Shown: positions 42,535 through 51,993, counted from the first letter of the stretch. The stretch is DNA of 64,000 bases from Novosphingobium malaysiense (GCF_000802225.1 NZ_JTDI01000007.1:186001-250000), one strand, 5' to 3'. Notes: a model not told the origin generated them from the sequence alone. Made by a program: numbers and translations.

Positions 42535-44190
42535 ATGCAGTCTGATCGGCGCGCCCCCGTTTTATCCCAAGCTCTTAGCCCAGCTGTGCGATACCCCCGT
42601 ATCGCCGCGATCGCGTTCGGCGCTCTGGCCGCCTGCGGTTTTCAGCCGCTCGCGCTCTGGCCGCTCACGTTGATCGCCATCGCCTGCCTGCTCGAACTGG
42701 TGGCCCGCACCGTCAAGGCTTGCGACGCCTTCCTGATCGGCTGGTTCTTCGGCCTCGGTCATTTCACCCTGGGCGACAACTGGATCGCCACTGCGTTCAC
42801 CTATCAGGCGAATATGCCGGCCTGGCTGGGCGGCATCGCGGTCGTCCTGCTTTCCCTCTACCTCGCGATCTTTCCCGCACTGGCCACGATGGCGGCCTGG
42901 CTGCTGGTCCGTCCGGACAAGGCGAAAGGACGCGGCGGCGGCTTTGCGGCCCTTGCATTCGCCTTCGCATCCGCCTGGATCGTCACCGAGTGGGTGCGCG
43001 CCTGGCTCTTCACCGGTTTCGCGTGGAACCCGCTGGGCGTGGCCCTGCTCGGCCGGTTCGACGCGCGCGGACTGGCGCTGGTGACGCCCTGGATCGGCAC
43101 CTACGGCCTGTCGGGGCTGCTTGTTCTGCTGTCCGGCCTTCCCGGCCTGTTCGGGCGGCTGGTGGCCCGGGGACGCAGTCCGCTGCGCTGGCTCTGGACG
43201 GTACCGGTATTGGCGCTCGCGGCGGGGCTCGGCGTGCTTATGATCGTGCCCGACCCGTGGGCCCGGCCCGAGGAAGGGTCGATACGCTTCACGCTGATCC
43301 AGCCCGATCTGCGCCAGGAAATCATCGACGACCCGCGCTACTTCGAGGCCAATTTCCGCAAGATGGCCCGTCTTTCGCTACCCCGCAAACCGGGGGAAAA
43401 GCGCGTGGTGTTCTGGCCCGAATCGGGCTTGGGAGACTATCTGCGCGACGGCTATCCGCGCTATCTCTACCGGCTCTACACCTATGGTGCCGACCCCGTC
43501 ATCGCCCGCGAACGCATCGGCAGGGTGATCGGCCCCTATGGCCTGCTGCTGGCCGGAGCGGTGGACCTCGTCATCGAGAACGGAGACGAAGTCGCCGCCC
43601 GCAATTCGGTGACCGTGATCAACGGCAGGGGCGATATCGTGGCCGGATACTCGAAGGCGCATCTCGTACCTTATGGCGAATACCTGCCCCTGCGCTGGCT
43701 GCTCGAACCGCTGGGGGCATCACGCCTCGTCGCCGGCGCTCTGGACTTTCGGCCCGGCCCCGGACCGCGCAGCTACGATTTCGGCGACTGGGGGGAGGCA
43801 GGCGTGCAGATCTGCTACGAGATCGTCTTCAGCGGCGAGGTGGTCGATCCGTTCAACCGGCCCGATTACATCTACAACCCTTCCAACGACGGCTGGTTCG
43901 GCACCTGGGGCCCGCCCCAGCACCTTGCCCAGGCGCGGCTGCGCGCGATCGAGGAAGGCCTCCCCATCCTGCGCTCGACCACCACGGGGATCAGTGCCGT
44001 GATCGATGCCAACGGCATCGTGCGCAGCTTCATTCCCTGGCGGCAGGCCGGAAGGATCGACGGGCGCATTCCGCCACCGCACGAACCGACCCTTTTCTCC
44101 CGCTACGGCAATGCCCTGCCGCTCGCCTTTGCAGCTCTCATCGCTCTTGCGGCCGTTTCCATGGTTGCACTGAGCCGCCGCCGCCGGTAG
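42535..44190 (+). CDS. lnt: Apolipoprotein N-acyltransferase
   Basis: 551 residues from ATG 42535. The N-terminal half has about six membrane helices (IAAIAFGALAACGFQPLALW, IAVVLLSLYLAIFPALATMA and others). The nitrilase-like catalytic domain follows, with the triad Glu in VFWPESGLG, Lys in GYSKAHLVPYGEYLPL and Cys in GVQICYEIVF. It adds the third acyl chain to outer-membrane lipoproteins at the periplasmic face of the inner membrane. The start is uncertain: GTG 42505 would add ten residues and neither has a clear ribosome-binding site. It precedes metK, with 43 bases between. Confidence 0.93.
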   Translation: MQSDRRAPVLSQALSPAVRYPRIAAIAFGALAACGFQPLALWPLTLIAIACLLELVARTVKACDAFLIGWFFGLGHFTLGDNWIATAFTYQANMPAWLGGIAVVLLSLYLAIFPALATMAAWLLVRPDKAKGRGGGFAALAFAFASAWIVTEWVRAWLFTGFAWNPLGVALLGRFDARGLALVTPWIGTYGLSGLLVLLSGLPGLFGRLVARGRSPLRWLWTVPVLALAAGLGVLMIVPDPWARPEEGSIRFTLIQPDLRQEIIDDPRYFEANFRKMARLSLPRKPGEKRVVFWPESGLGDYLRDGYPRYLYRLYTYGADPVIARERIGRVIGPYGLLLAGAVDLVIENGDEVAARNSVTVINGRGDIVAGYSKAHLVPYGEYLPLRWLLEPLGASRLVAGALDFRPGPGPRSYDFGDWGEAGVQICYEIVFSGEVVDPFNRPDYIYNPSNDGWFGTWGPPQHLAQARLRAIEEGLPILRSTTTGISAVIDANGIVRSFIPWRQAGRIDGRIPPPHEPTLFSRYGNALPLAFAALIALAAVSMVALSRRRR

Positions 44191-44233
44191 ACGTGTGCAC
44201 ACATAAAGCTTTCTTTATATCATAGGTTTTCCG
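44191..44233 (+). other. metK leader with two short palindromes
   Basis: GTGTGCACAC is a perfect 10-base palindrome 2 bases after the lnt stop. ATAAAG-CTTT-CTTTAT is a 6-base-stem hairpin in an AT-rich patch shortly before metK. The stretch is too short for any known large SAM riboswitch. Confidence 0.4.
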
Positions 44234-45448
44234 ATGCGCACCGATTACGTCTTCACTTCCGAGAGTGTTTCGGAAGGCCATCCCGACAAGGTTTCCGACC
44301 AGATTTCCGACGCAATCGTCGATCTGTTTCTGTCGAAGGACCCGGAAGCGCGCGTCGCTTGCGAGACGCTGACGACCACGCAGCTGGTGGTCCTTGCCGG
44401 TGAGATTCGCTGCAAGGGCGTTTACGAAAACGATGCATGGGCCCCCGGCGCGCTCGAGGAGATCGAGCAGACCGTGCGCGATGTCGTGAAGAAGATCGGC
44501 TATGCACAGGACGGGTTCCACTGGGAAACCCTCGAGTTCATCAATCGCCTGCACGGCCAGTCCGCCCACATTGCACAAGGCGTCGATGCCGCCGGCAACA
44601 AGGACGAAGGCGCCGGCGACCAGGGCATCATGTTCGGCTTCGCCTGCGATGAAACTCCCGACCTGATGCCGGCCACGCTCGACTACAGCCACAAGATCCT
44701 CCAGCGCCTTTCCGAAGACCGCCATTCGGGCAAGGCCCCGTTCCTCGAGCCCGACGCCAAGAGCCAGGTCACGCTGCGCTTCAAGAACGGCGAGCCGGTC
44801 GCCGCGACAGCCGTGGTCGTCTCGACCCAACACCAGGAAGGCTACGACGAGGGCGAGAAGGAAAACGAGCTCAAGAGCTACGTGCGCAAGGTCGTCACCG
44901 AGATCCTGCCCGAAGGCTTCGTCACCGACGAAACCAAATTCCACATCAACCCGACCGGGTCCTTCGTGATCGGCGGCCCGGACGGCGACGCCGGCCTGAC
45001 CGGTCGCAAGATCATCGTCGACACCTATGGCGGTGCGGCACCGCACGGCGGCGGCGCGTTCTCCGGCAAGGATCCGACCAAGGTCGACCGCTCGGCCGCC
45101 TATGTCACCCGCTATCTCGCCAAGAACGTCGTGGCGGCAGGTCTCGCCAAGCGCTGTACCATCCAGGTGTCCTACGCGATCGGCGTTTCCGAGCCGCTTT
45201 CGCTCTACGTCGATCTGCATGGCACCGGCACCGTTTCGGAAGAGGCGCTCGAAGCCGCGCTGACCAAGGTCGCGGCCGAAAAGCTGGGCGGTCTGACCCC
45301 GCGCGGCATTCGCGTCGGCCTCGGCCTCAACAAGCCGATCTACTTCCAGTGCGCCGCCTACGGGCACTTCGGCCGCAAGCCCGAAGGCGACCTGTTCCCC
45401 TGGGAACGCACCGATCTGGTCGACGATCTCAAGGCTGCGCTCGGCTGA
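44234..45448 (+). CDS. metK: S-adenosylmethionine synthetase
   Basis: 404 residues, usual length. It forms S-adenosylmethionine from methionine and ATP. It has TSESVSEGHPDKVSDQISDA near the N-terminus (ATP and magnesium binding), GAGDQGIMFGFACDE (active-site loop), GGPDGDAGLTGRKIIVDTYG (signature) and GGGAFSGKDPTKVDRS. The start ATG 44234 follows an AT-rich leader with two small palindromes. It is separated from lnt by 43 bases and ends at a strong rho-independent terminator, so it may be expressed alone or with lnt. Confidence 0.98.
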   Translation: MRTDYVFTSESVSEGHPDKVSDQISDAIVDLFLSKDPEARVACETLTTTQLVVLAGEIRCKGVYENDAWAPGALEEIEQTVRDVVKKIGYAQDGFHWETLEFINRLHGQSAHIAQGVDAAGNKDEGAGDQGIMFGFACDETPDLMPATLDYSHKILQRLSEDRHSGKAPFLEPDAKSQVTLRFKNGEPVAATAVVVSTQHQEGYDEGEKENELKSYVRKVVTEILPEGFVTDETKFHINPTGSFVIGGPDGDAGLTGRKIIVDTYGGAAPHGGGAFSGKDPTKVDRSAAYVTRYLAKNVVAAGLAKRCTIQVSYAIGVSEPLSLYVDLHGTGTVSEEALEAALTKVAAEKLGGLTPRGIRVGLGLNKPIYFQCAAYGHFGRKPEGDLFPWERTDLVDDLKAALG

Positions 45449-45477
45449 TCGGCGACCTAATCACTGCAATCCAAACG

Positions 45478-45508
45478 AAGATCCGGGGCCGCAAACCCCG
45501 GATTTTCT
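45478..45508 (+). terminator. Rho-independent terminator after metK
   Basis: ATCCGGGG (45481-45488), loop CCGCAAA, CCCCGGAT (45496-45503), then TTTCT. It lies 32 bases after the metK stop. The stem can extend through flanking AAG/TTT bases. Confidence 0.85.
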
Positions 45509-45537
45509 GAATCGGGGCTTTGCGCTATGGCGCCCCC

Positions 45538-46524
45538 ATGCAGACTCAAGACATTCCGGTAACCGACACGGCAACAGCGCCGGTCTGCGTTGCCGCGCTC
45601 TACCAGTTCGCGCCTTTCGAGGATCCCGCAGCCTTGCGCGCGCCCCTGCTCGCGCTGTGCGAAGCCCAGGGGATTCGCGGCACGCTGCTGCTCGCCCGCG
45701 AAGGGATCAACGGCACCATCGCCGGATCGCGCGCCGGGCTCGACACGGTCATTGCCCACGTCCGCGCCCTGCCCGGCTGCGAAGCGCTCGACGTCAAGTT
45801 CTCCTCGGCGGCGGAGATGCCCTTCCACCGCATGAAAGTGCGGCTCAAGCGCGAAATCGTGACCATGGGCGAGCCCGGCACCGACCCCCTCGCCACGGTC
45901 GGCACGTATATCGCGCCGGAAGACTGGAACGCGCTGATCTCCGATCCCGACACCATCCTGATCGACACGCGCAACGACTACGAAGTCGCCATCGGCACGT
46001 TCAGTGGCGCCATCGACCCGGAGACGCGCTCGTTCCGCGAGTTCCCCGAATGGTTCCGCCGCGAACGCGCGCGCCTGCTCGGCGAAGGCAAAGCCCCCAA
46101 AGTCGCAATGTTCTGTACCGGCGGCATCCGCTGCGAGAAATCGACCGCCTTCCTCAAGCAGGAAGGCGTGGAAGATGTGTTCCATCTCAAGGGCGGCATC
46201 CTGAAATATCTGGAAACGATCCCCGCCGAGCAAAGCCTGTGGCAGGGGGAATGCTTCGTCTTCGACCAGCGCGTCTCGGTCGGTCACGGGCTGGTGCAGG
46301 GCTCGCTGTCGCTGTGCCACGCCTGCCGCCAGCCGGTGAGCGAAGCGGACAAGGCCTCGTCGCATTATGAAGAGGGCGTGAGCTGCCCGGCCTGCTTCGA
46401 GAGCCGCACCGACGAGCAGCGCGCCCGCTACCGCGAGCGGCACCGTCAGGAAAAGCTCGCCGAAGCGCGCGGGCAGGAGCATGTGGGCGCGAAGATGCCG
46501 ACGTCGGCCGGCCAAGAGGCATGA
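45538..46524 (+). CDS. trhO: tRNA uridine-34 hydroxylase (rhodanese-like, TrhO/YceA family)
   Basis: 328 residues. It has the TrhO arrangement: an N-terminal alpha/beta domain (GIRGTLLLAREGINGTIAGS), then a rhodanese-like domain with active-site loop MFCTGGIRCEKSTAF, then a C-terminal Cys pair region (LCHACRQPVSE, SCPACFE) likely binding zinc. The family hydroxylates uridine 34 of tRNAs using oxygen. I chose ATG 45538 over a TTG at 45520 because it is the first ATG; neither has a strong ribosome-binding site. The stop overlaps the start of the next gene (ATGA), linking it to a GST-like protein. Confidence 0.92.
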   Translation: MQTQDIPVTDTATAPVCVAALYQFAPFEDPAALRAPLLALCEAQGIRGTLLLAREGINGTIAGSRAGLDTVIAHVRALPGCEALDVKFSSAAEMPFHRMKVRLKREIVTMGEPGTDPLATVGTYIAPEDWNALISDPDTILIDTRNDYEVAIGTFSGAIDPETRSFREFPEWFRRERARLLGEGKAPKVAMFCTGGIRCEKSTAFLKQEGVEDVFHLKGGILKYLETIPAEQSLWQGECFVFDQRVSVGHGLVQGSLSLCHACRQPVSEADKASSHYEEGVSCPACFESRTDEQRARYRERHRQEKLAEARGQEHVGAKMPTSAGQEA

Positions 46525-47165
46525 TGCCGGAGACCGCCAGCCTGCCGATCCTCTACAGCTTCCGCCGCTGCCCCTATGCCATGCGCGCCCGGCTGGCGAT
46601 CATGGTCTCCGACCTGACCTGCCAGCTGCGCGAAGTGAAGCTCTCGGCCAAGCCCGAGGCCATGCTCGAAGCTTCGCCCAAGGGCACGGTGCCGGTGCTG
46701 GTCCTGCCCGATGGCACGGTGATCGAGGAAAGCCTCGACGTGATGCACCATGCGCTCGGTCTGAACGACCCCGAAGGCTGGCTGGAGCGCGCCGACGCCG
46801 ACCTGATCGCCCGCTGCGACGGCCCCTTCAAGCGCGATCTCGACCGCTACAAGTACCCCGACCGCTACGACAGCGACGCCGCCGCCCACCGCAGCGCGGG
46901 CCTCGCCTTCCTGCAGGATCTGGAGGAGCGGCTGGGGGAAGACGAGAACCTGAGTGGATCCCGGCGCGGCCTGACCGACATGGCGATCATGCCCTTCATC
47001 CGCCAGTTCGCCGCGACCGACCGCACCTGGTTCGACGCCCAGCCCCTCCCCCGCCTGCGCGCCTGGCTGGACGGGCACATGACCTCGGACCTCTTCACCG
47101 TCGTCATGGTCCGCCACGCACCGTGGCAGCCCGACGATGCGCCGATCCTGTTCGCGGCAGACTGA
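46521..47165 (+). CDS. Glutathione S-transferase-like protein
   Basis: 214 residues. The N-terminal thioredoxin-like domain shows YSFRRCPYAMRARLAIMVSD with the Cys of a CxxA/omega-type active site, and PKGTVPVLVLPDGTVIEES with the cis-proline. The C-terminal half is helical. The family conjugates or reduces with glutathione. The start ATG 46521 overlaps the trhO stop; a second ATG at 46524 is equally possible. It is translated with trhO, though a functional link is not obvious. It is followed by a palindromic repeat and the convergent S46 peptidase gene. Confidence 0.87.
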   Translation: MMPETASLPILYSFRRCPYAMRARLAIMVSDLTCQLREVKLSAKPEAMLEASPKGTVPVLVLPDGTVIEESLDVMHHALGLNDPEGWLERADADLIARCDGPFKRDLDRYKYPDRYDSDAAAHRSAGLAFLQDLEERLGEDENLSGSRRGLTDMAIMPFIRQFAATDRTWFDAQPLPRLRAWLDGHMTSDLFTVVMVRHAPWQPDDAPILFAAD

Positions 47166-47185
47166 AGCGCCGCTTCCACTCCCGC

Positions 47186-47261
47186 CCGCTCATCCTGAAC
47201 TTGTCGAAGGATGGGATCCAGGCGCAGCGCCAGCGTCCTTCGACAAGCTCTGGACGAGCGG
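47186..47261. repeat. Imperfect inverted repeat between convergent genes (family B)
   Basis: Arms at 47186-47212 and 47235-47261 match with about three mismatches (CCGCTCATCCTGAACTTG and its partner). The core CTTGTCGAAGGA is identical in both arms. It differs from the family A repeats and the DUF559-flanking units. Confidence 0.8.
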
Positions 47262-47321
47262 CGGCAGGTCTCGTTGATAGGCCGGGGCGACAGCATTGCA
47301 CTGCCGCCCCGATCATGTCGC

Positions 47322-49376
47322 TTACTTCCCGGCCAGTTCCTTCACCAGGCGCGGCGAGGGATAGATCGTCTCCAGCGCTTCCTGCAGCGAGGCGGCGGAG
47401 ACGACGACGGTTCGGTTGAGCACCGGATCGTAGCCGTAGTTGCCGCCCAGCGAGTGGATGTTGCCGTCGAAGGCAGCGCCGATCACGGTGCCCGCCTTGT
47501 CGATCACCGGCGAGCCCGAATTGCCGCCGATGATGTCGTTGGTGGTCACGAAGTTGTAGGTCACCGACTTGTCGATCTGGTCTTCCTTCGCGGCGAAGGC
47601 CGGGGCGAGATCGAACGGCGGGGCGCCGGTGGCGCGCTCGAAGGTGCCGCCGATGGTGGTCTGGAACGGCACCTGCCTGCCGCGCTCGGGCCAGCCTTCG
47701 ACCTTGCCGTAGCTGATGCGCAGCGTGAAGGTGGCATCCGGATAGATCGTGTCGCCATAAGCCGCGAAACGCGCGTCGGTGAGCTTCGCCGCTGCTGCCG
47801 TGGCCGGACCCGAGTAAGCCTCGTCCACCTGCTTTTCGAGCTCGCGCTGACGCGCCTCGAGCTTGCGGGCATAGACGATCATCGGATCGTCGGACGCCTC
47901 GATCGCCGCCTCGCCGCCTTCCCAGAGCTGCTTGCGGTATTCCGGATCGGCCAGCTTCGTGCCGGAGACGAGCCGCTCTGCCAGCGCCTCGGGGCTTTCC
48001 TTGCCGAGCAGCAGCTTGGTATCGGGATCGTCCACGCCGAGGTATTCGCGCGCCTTTGACAGGCTCCACTCCATGCGCAGTTCATCGAGCCAGGGGTAGA
48101 GCGGCGCAGCATCGAGCAGGCGCTTTTCGGTGAGCGGAAGCGCGCTGTCGGTGTAGCCGGGCAGACGCTCGGCATTGGGCTTGGTGCGTTCGGCAGCGCC
48201 CATCACCAGCGTCCGGGCGTAGCTGTAGAGATCGCCGGACGGCTCGATGAAGCGATAGGGCATGTAGAGCTTGCGATAGGCCTTCACCGCCTCGTCCATG
48301 TCGCTCCACGGATCGCCGATCGCGGCATCGCCCGCGCTCCTGTCCTTGAGCTCGGCTTCTGCCGCGGCCAGTTTGCCGGTGAAATCCGGATCGTTGAGCG
48401 CTTTCATCCGGCCGATATAGACCTTCAGCCCGTTCTCCACGCCGTTGAGCATGTCGAGCCCTTCACGCGCATGCTCGGGGCTTTCCTCCATCGCCCGGAT
48501 CAGCCGGCCGCGCAGTTCGGAGTAGGTCGCGACGATCACCGGCAGCCGCACTTCGCGTTCGAAGGCGAGCTGGCTCTGGGTGTAGAGGCGCGAGGTCGAG
48601 CCGGGATTGCCGACCACGAAAGTCGCCTCGCCCTGCTTCGGCGCGCGCGGGTTCCACGTGAGGTGGTTCGGTGTCTTGACCGGCTTGCCGTTCTCGTAGG
48701 CGCGCAGAAACGAGCCATCGAGATCGTAGCGCGGGAAGTTGAAGTTGTCCGGATCGCCGCCGAAGGTCGCCGCGCGGTCCTCGGGCGCCCAGACCAGCCG
48801 CACGTCCGAATACTTGCGGTAGGTATAGAGCTTGTACTGTCCGCCGCCGAACAGAGTGACGACCTGGCAGCGCGTCGTCTCGCGGTCGGTGCAGTTGGCG
48901 GATTCGATCTCGGCGATCCGGGCGTCGCGCGCCTTGGTCAGCGCTTCGCCGGTGAGCGAGCCGATGGCCTTCTTCACGTCGCCGGTCACATCGGTGATCT
49001 TGGTCACCACTTCGGCCTGCTGGCCCGGGCACTTCTTCTCGTCGTTGAAGGTCGCGGCGACGTAGCCGTGATCGAGCAGGTCGTTGTCACCGGTCGAATT
49101 GTCGAACAGGCAGGAGGCGACGCAGTGGTGGTTGGTCAGGATCAGGCCATTGCCCGAAACGAAGCTGGCCGAGCAACCGCCGGTCAGGCGCACGGCGGCA
49201 TTGCGCACTTCGTCGAGCCAGGCCTGATCGGGCGCCCAGCCATAGTCTTCCTTCATCCTGGCGGCGGGAAAGCCATCGAAGGTCCACATGCCTTCGTCGG
49301 CACGGGCGGGGGAGGAAGCCAGCGCCAGCGAGGCAGCGGTGCCGGCGGCGAGCAGGGAAAGCGTACGCAGAGTCAT
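47322..49376 (-). CDS. S46-family dipeptidyl peptidase (DPP7/DPP11-like)
   Basis: 684 residues. Residues 1 to about 25 (TLSLLAAGTAASLALASSPA, then RA) are a signal peptide, so it is periplasmic or secreted. The chymotrypsin-like triad is seen in ILTNHHCV (His near residue 85) and GGNSGSPVIDKAG (Ser near residue 617). The middle is the helical cap unique to S46. Members cut dipeptides from the N-terminus. I chose ATG 49376; an in-frame upstream start would put 45 residues before the signal. The gene is alone, convergent with the GST-like gene across a repeat. Confidence 0.94.
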   Translation of the reverse strand: MTLRTLSLLAAGTAASLALASSPARADEGMWTFDGFPAARMKEDYGWAPDQAWLDEVRNAAVRLTGGCSASFVSGNGLILTNHHCVASCLFDNSTGDNDLLDHGYVAATFNDEKKCPGQQAEVVTKITDVTGDVKKAIGSLTGEALTKARDARIAEIESANCTDRETTRCQVVTLFGGGQYKLYTYRKYSDVRLVWAPEDRAATFGGDPDNFNFPRYDLDGSFLRAYENGKPVKTPNHLTWNPRAPKQGEATFVVGNPGSTSRLYTQSQLAFEREVRLPVIVATYSELRGRLIRAMEESPEHAREGLDMLNGVENGLKVYIGRMKALNDPDFTGKLAAAEAELKDRSAGDAAIGDPWSDMDEAVKAYRKLYMPYRFIEPSGDLYSYARTLVMGAAERTKPNAERLPGYTDSALPLTEKRLLDAAPLYPWLDELRMEWSLSKAREYLGVDDPDTKLLLGKESPEALAERLVSGTKLADPEYRKQLWEGGEAAIEASDDPMIVYARKLEARQRELEKQVDEAYSGPATAAAAKLTDARFAAYGDTIYPDATFTLRISYGKVEGWPERGRQVPFQTTIGGTFERATGAPPFDLAPAFAAKEDQIDKSVTYNFVTTNDIIGGNSGSPVIDKAGTVIGAAFDGNIHSLGGNYGYDPVLNRTVVVSAASLQEALETIYPSPRLVKELAGK

Positions 49377-49722
49377 GGGTGTTCCTTGTTCCTGTTGGCC
49401 GCAACTTTCCCAAGGAAAGCCGCCCTGTCCAGCCGATTTGCAACCGAAATCACAAGGTTGCGAAATCGGCTTTGCCCACGTTATCGACACGCCTTCGAAC
49501 CGCCCCGGCAAGCAACAAGCTTAAGCGCGGCGCGGTGAGGGTGCCGCCAGCAAGGACAATCATTTCAATGCGGCATGCGGCCAGTCGGCCTGTCGCTCCG
49601 ACATCCTGCGGCGCGCGGGTCTCGACAGGGCACAGCCCCGCCCGTATCGCATGACCCGAGCGGGCCGGGCGATATTCTCGACAGGATCGGATGGCTGCTG
49701 GGACAAGGGACTTGTTGCGGGC
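49377..49722. other. Intergenic region between divergent peptidase and sulfurtransferase genes
   Basis: These 346 bases should hold promoters for both genes. The 90 bases next to the peptidase are AT-richer. No convincing gene, RNA or long palindrome was seen. An in-frame ATG at 49651 could extend the sulfurtransferase, but the added residues have no family resemblance. Confidence 0.5.
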
Positions 49723-50574
49723 ATGGCATTCGAAACCCTGATTTCCGTAGGGCAGCTCCAGTCCTTACTCGCCGCCGGCCGCGAGCTTCTTCTCCTCGAC
49801 TGCGAATTCGAACTGGGCGAACCGGACAAGGGACCGGCGATCTTTGCCCAAGGACATTTGCCCGGCGCCCGCCATGCCCACCTGGACAACGATCTGGCCG
49901 GGCCGAGCGATGGCACCAACGGGCGCCATCCGCTCCCGGCGCGCGTAGCGCTGGCTGCGTGGCTGCGCTCGCTGGGCCTGCACAATGGCCAGCAGGTCGT
50001 GGTCTACGACAGCCATGGCGGTGCCTGGGCGGCACGGGCATGGTGGCTGCTACGCTGGATGGGACATGCCGAAGTGGCCGTGCTCGACGGCGGCAAGCCG
50101 GCCTGGACGGCCGCAGGACTGCCGCTCGACCACAATACGCCCGCACCAGCGGCAAAGGGGGATTTCGAGGCCGGAGATCCCCTCGTGCCCGATCCCGCCA
50201 GCGCGGATGAGGTTCTCGCCAATATCCACGCTGCCGGGGCGCAACTGCTCGATGCGCGAGACCCGGCGCGCTTTCGCGGTGATCCGAACCCGATCGATCC
50301 CGTGGCCGGACACATTCCCGGAGCGCGCAACCGCTGCTTCCGCGACAATCTCGATGCGCAGGGCCGCTTTCGCCCGGCCAGCGAACTGGCGCGGGAGTTC
50401 ACCGCCCTGCTGGATGGCAAGCCGGCGCTGCTGAGCTGCGGCTCGGGCGTGACCGCTTGCCACAATGCGCTGGCCATGGAGATTGCCGGCCTGCCCGGCG
50501 CGCGGCTCTATCCCGGCTCGTGGAGCGAGTGGATCAGCGATCCCGCGCGCCCGGTGGAAACCGGCGAGGGCTGA
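49723..50574 (+). CDS. Sulfurtransferase (thiosulfate/3-mercaptopyruvate type)
   Basis: 283 residues with two rhodanese domains. The first, inactive, contains GHLPGARHAHLDNDLAGPSD and VVYDSHGGAWAARAWWLLR. The second carries the active site LLSCGSGVTACHNALAMEIA, whose CGSGVTAC loop is typical of mercaptopyruvate sulfurtransferase. It moves sulfur to cyanide or thiols. The start ATG 49723 is where homology begins. It is followed by a convergent CPBP protease gene 8 bases away. Whether thiosulfate or mercaptopyruvate is the better donor cannot be decided. Confidence 0.92.
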   Translation: MAFETLISVGQLQSLLAAGRELLLLDCEFELGEPDKGPAIFAQGHLPGARHAHLDNDLAGPSDGTNGRHPLPARVALAAWLRSLGLHNGQQVVVYDSHGGAWAARAWWLLRWMGHAEVAVLDGGKPAWTAAGLPLDHNTPAPAAKGDFEAGDPLVPDPASADEVLANIHAAGAQLLDARDPARFRGDPNPIDPVAGHIPGARNRCFRDNLDAQGRFRPASELAREFTALLDGKPALLSCGSGVTACHNALAMEIAGLPGARLYPGSWSEWISDPARPVETGEG

Positions 50575-50582
50575 AGCCGCAC

Positions 50583-51365
50583 CTAGGCGGGGCTCGGCAG
50601 CACGCGGGTGAGTGCCAGTCCTACGGCAGGGCGGATCACCAGCCCGATCACGTCGATCGCGACATGGACGGCCATGGCCACGAGCAGACTGCCGCTGATC
50701 AGGTAGAGCGCCGTAAGCAGCAGCCCCGCCAGCGTGGTCGCAATCACGCCGACCGGCCCCTGATAGAGATGGCAGAGCCCGAAAATCGCGACCGGCAGCA
50801 GGAATGCCGCCGGAAGCGGCACACCCAGATCCGCAAATGCGAAGGGCAGAAAGCCGCGAAACAGCAGTTCCTCGCCCACGCCGGCGACAATCGCCAGGAG
50901 CAGGGCCCAGCCGAGCTCTGGCCCATTGCGCGGACGCAGGACGGCGAAGTTGCCCGCCACGATCACCTTGCGCGAGCGCAGCAGCAGAGGCAGCGCCTCG
51001 ATGGCAACGATCAGCACCGCCAGTTCGGCCAGCAACCATGGCGACAGCAACGCTTGCGCCAGGTCACCGGCCCGCAACCCCAGCCACTGCGTCGCCGTAG
51101 CGGACAGCGCCGCGATCTCGGCGCCGGGATGCAGGGCGCGGAGGACATTGCCGGTGACCAGCAGCGCCACTCCCGGCATCACCAGCATGACCAGCGCCTG
51201 CCGCCCGATCTTGCGTTCGAAAAACCGGCGCCGGACCGCGGGATCCGCCGTCTGCCGCAAGGCACTCACCTGCCGCCGCCCACGCTGCACGTAGCGGGCG
51301 AGCAGCGCCAGGACGACGCCCAGGGCCAGCGCGGTCAGGATCGGCCCGAAGACGGCGCCGGGCAT
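50583..51365 (-). CDS. CPBP-family intramembrane metalloprotease
   Basis: 260 residues with about eight hydrophobic segments. The Abi/CPBP motifs are VGEELLFRGFLP (Glu-Glu and Arg), FGLCHLYQG (His) and VAMAVHVAIDVIG (His), all in the C-terminal half. The family includes prenyl-protein proteases and proteins of unknown role; in bacteria some act on bacteriocin immunity. It starts at ATG 51365, 8 bases after the glutathione peroxidase stop, so both are probably co-transcribed. The substrate is unknown. Confidence 0.92.
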   Translation of the reverse strand: MPGAVFGPILTALALGVVLALLARYVQRGRRQVSALRQTADPAVRRRFFERKIGRQALVMLVMPGVALLVTGNVLRALHPGAEIAALSATATQWLGLRAGDLAQALLSPWLLAELAVLIVAIEALPLLLRSRKVIVAGNFAVLRPRNGPELGWALLLAIVAGVGEELLFRGFLPFAFADLGVPLPAAFLLPVAIFGLCHLYQGPVGVIATTLAGLLLTALYLISGSLLVAMAVHVAIDVIGLVIRPAVGLALTRVLPSPA

Positions 51366-51373
51366 TCAGCCCC

Positions 51374-51919
51374 CTACTTCGCCAGCTCGGCCTCGATGGC
51401 GCCGACCAGTTCGGGAGACTGCGGCTCCACGCCAGGCGCGAAGCGGCCGGCCACGGTGCCGTCCTTGGCGATCAGGAACTTCTCGAAATTCCACAGCACT
51501 TCCGGGTCCTCGGTCGGGGTCATGCCGTAGCCCTTGAGCCGTTCGCGGAATTCCTCGGCCGGGCCGACCTTTTCGGGCTTGGCCTTGGTCAGTTCGGCAT
51601 AGAGCGGCTGCTTGCCCTCTCCGGTGACGTCGGCCTTGGCGAAGAGCGGGAAGGAGACGCCATAGTTGACCGAGCAGAACTCCATGATTTCTTCATGCGT
51701 GCCCGGCTCCTGCGCGCCGAAATCGTTGGCCGGGAAACCGAGAACCTCGAAACCCTTGTCCTTGTATTCGCCGTAGAGCTTTTCCAGCCCTTCGTACTGC
51801 GGCGTGAGGCCGCACTTGCTGGCGACGTTCACCACAAGCAGGACCTTGCCCTTGTGCTCAGCAAGGCTGTCGGACGCCCCGTCGATGCGGGTCAGCGGAA
51901 TGGCGGAAATGTCGGTCAT
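51374..51919 (-). CDS. Glutathione peroxidase-family thiol peroxidase
   Basis: 181 residues. The peroxidatic Cys is in VNVASKCGLTPQYEGLE near residue 36. FPANDFGAQEPG and the WNFEKFLIAKDG motif supply the Gln and Trp partners. Cys replaces selenocysteine, so it likely uses thioredoxin or glutathione to reduce hydroperoxides. The start ATG 51919 is preceded by GAGAATCCGAGTA, a weak site. It lies between an epimerase gene and the CPBP protease gene on the same strand. Confidence 0.95.
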   Translation of the reverse strand: MTDISAIPLTRIDGASDSLAEHKGKVLLVVNVASKCGLTPQYEGLEKLYGEYKDKGFEVLGFPANDFGAQEPGTHEEIMEFCSVNYGVSFPLFAKADVTGEGKQPLYAELTKAKPEKVGPAEEFRERLKGYGMTPTEDPEVLWNFEKFLIAKDGTVAGRFAPGVEPQSPELVGAIEAELAK

Positions 51920-51993
51920 TACTCGGATTCTCCCGTGCTGTTTGGGGAGAGTATGGGCTGCCGGGATGACCACGGCAAGACGCCGCCTGCGCG

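Noticed and set aside
44191..44233. SAM riboswitch before metK
   Set aside because: Only 43 bases lie between lnt and metK and no SAM-I, II or IV features are seen. Kept as a low-interest observation.
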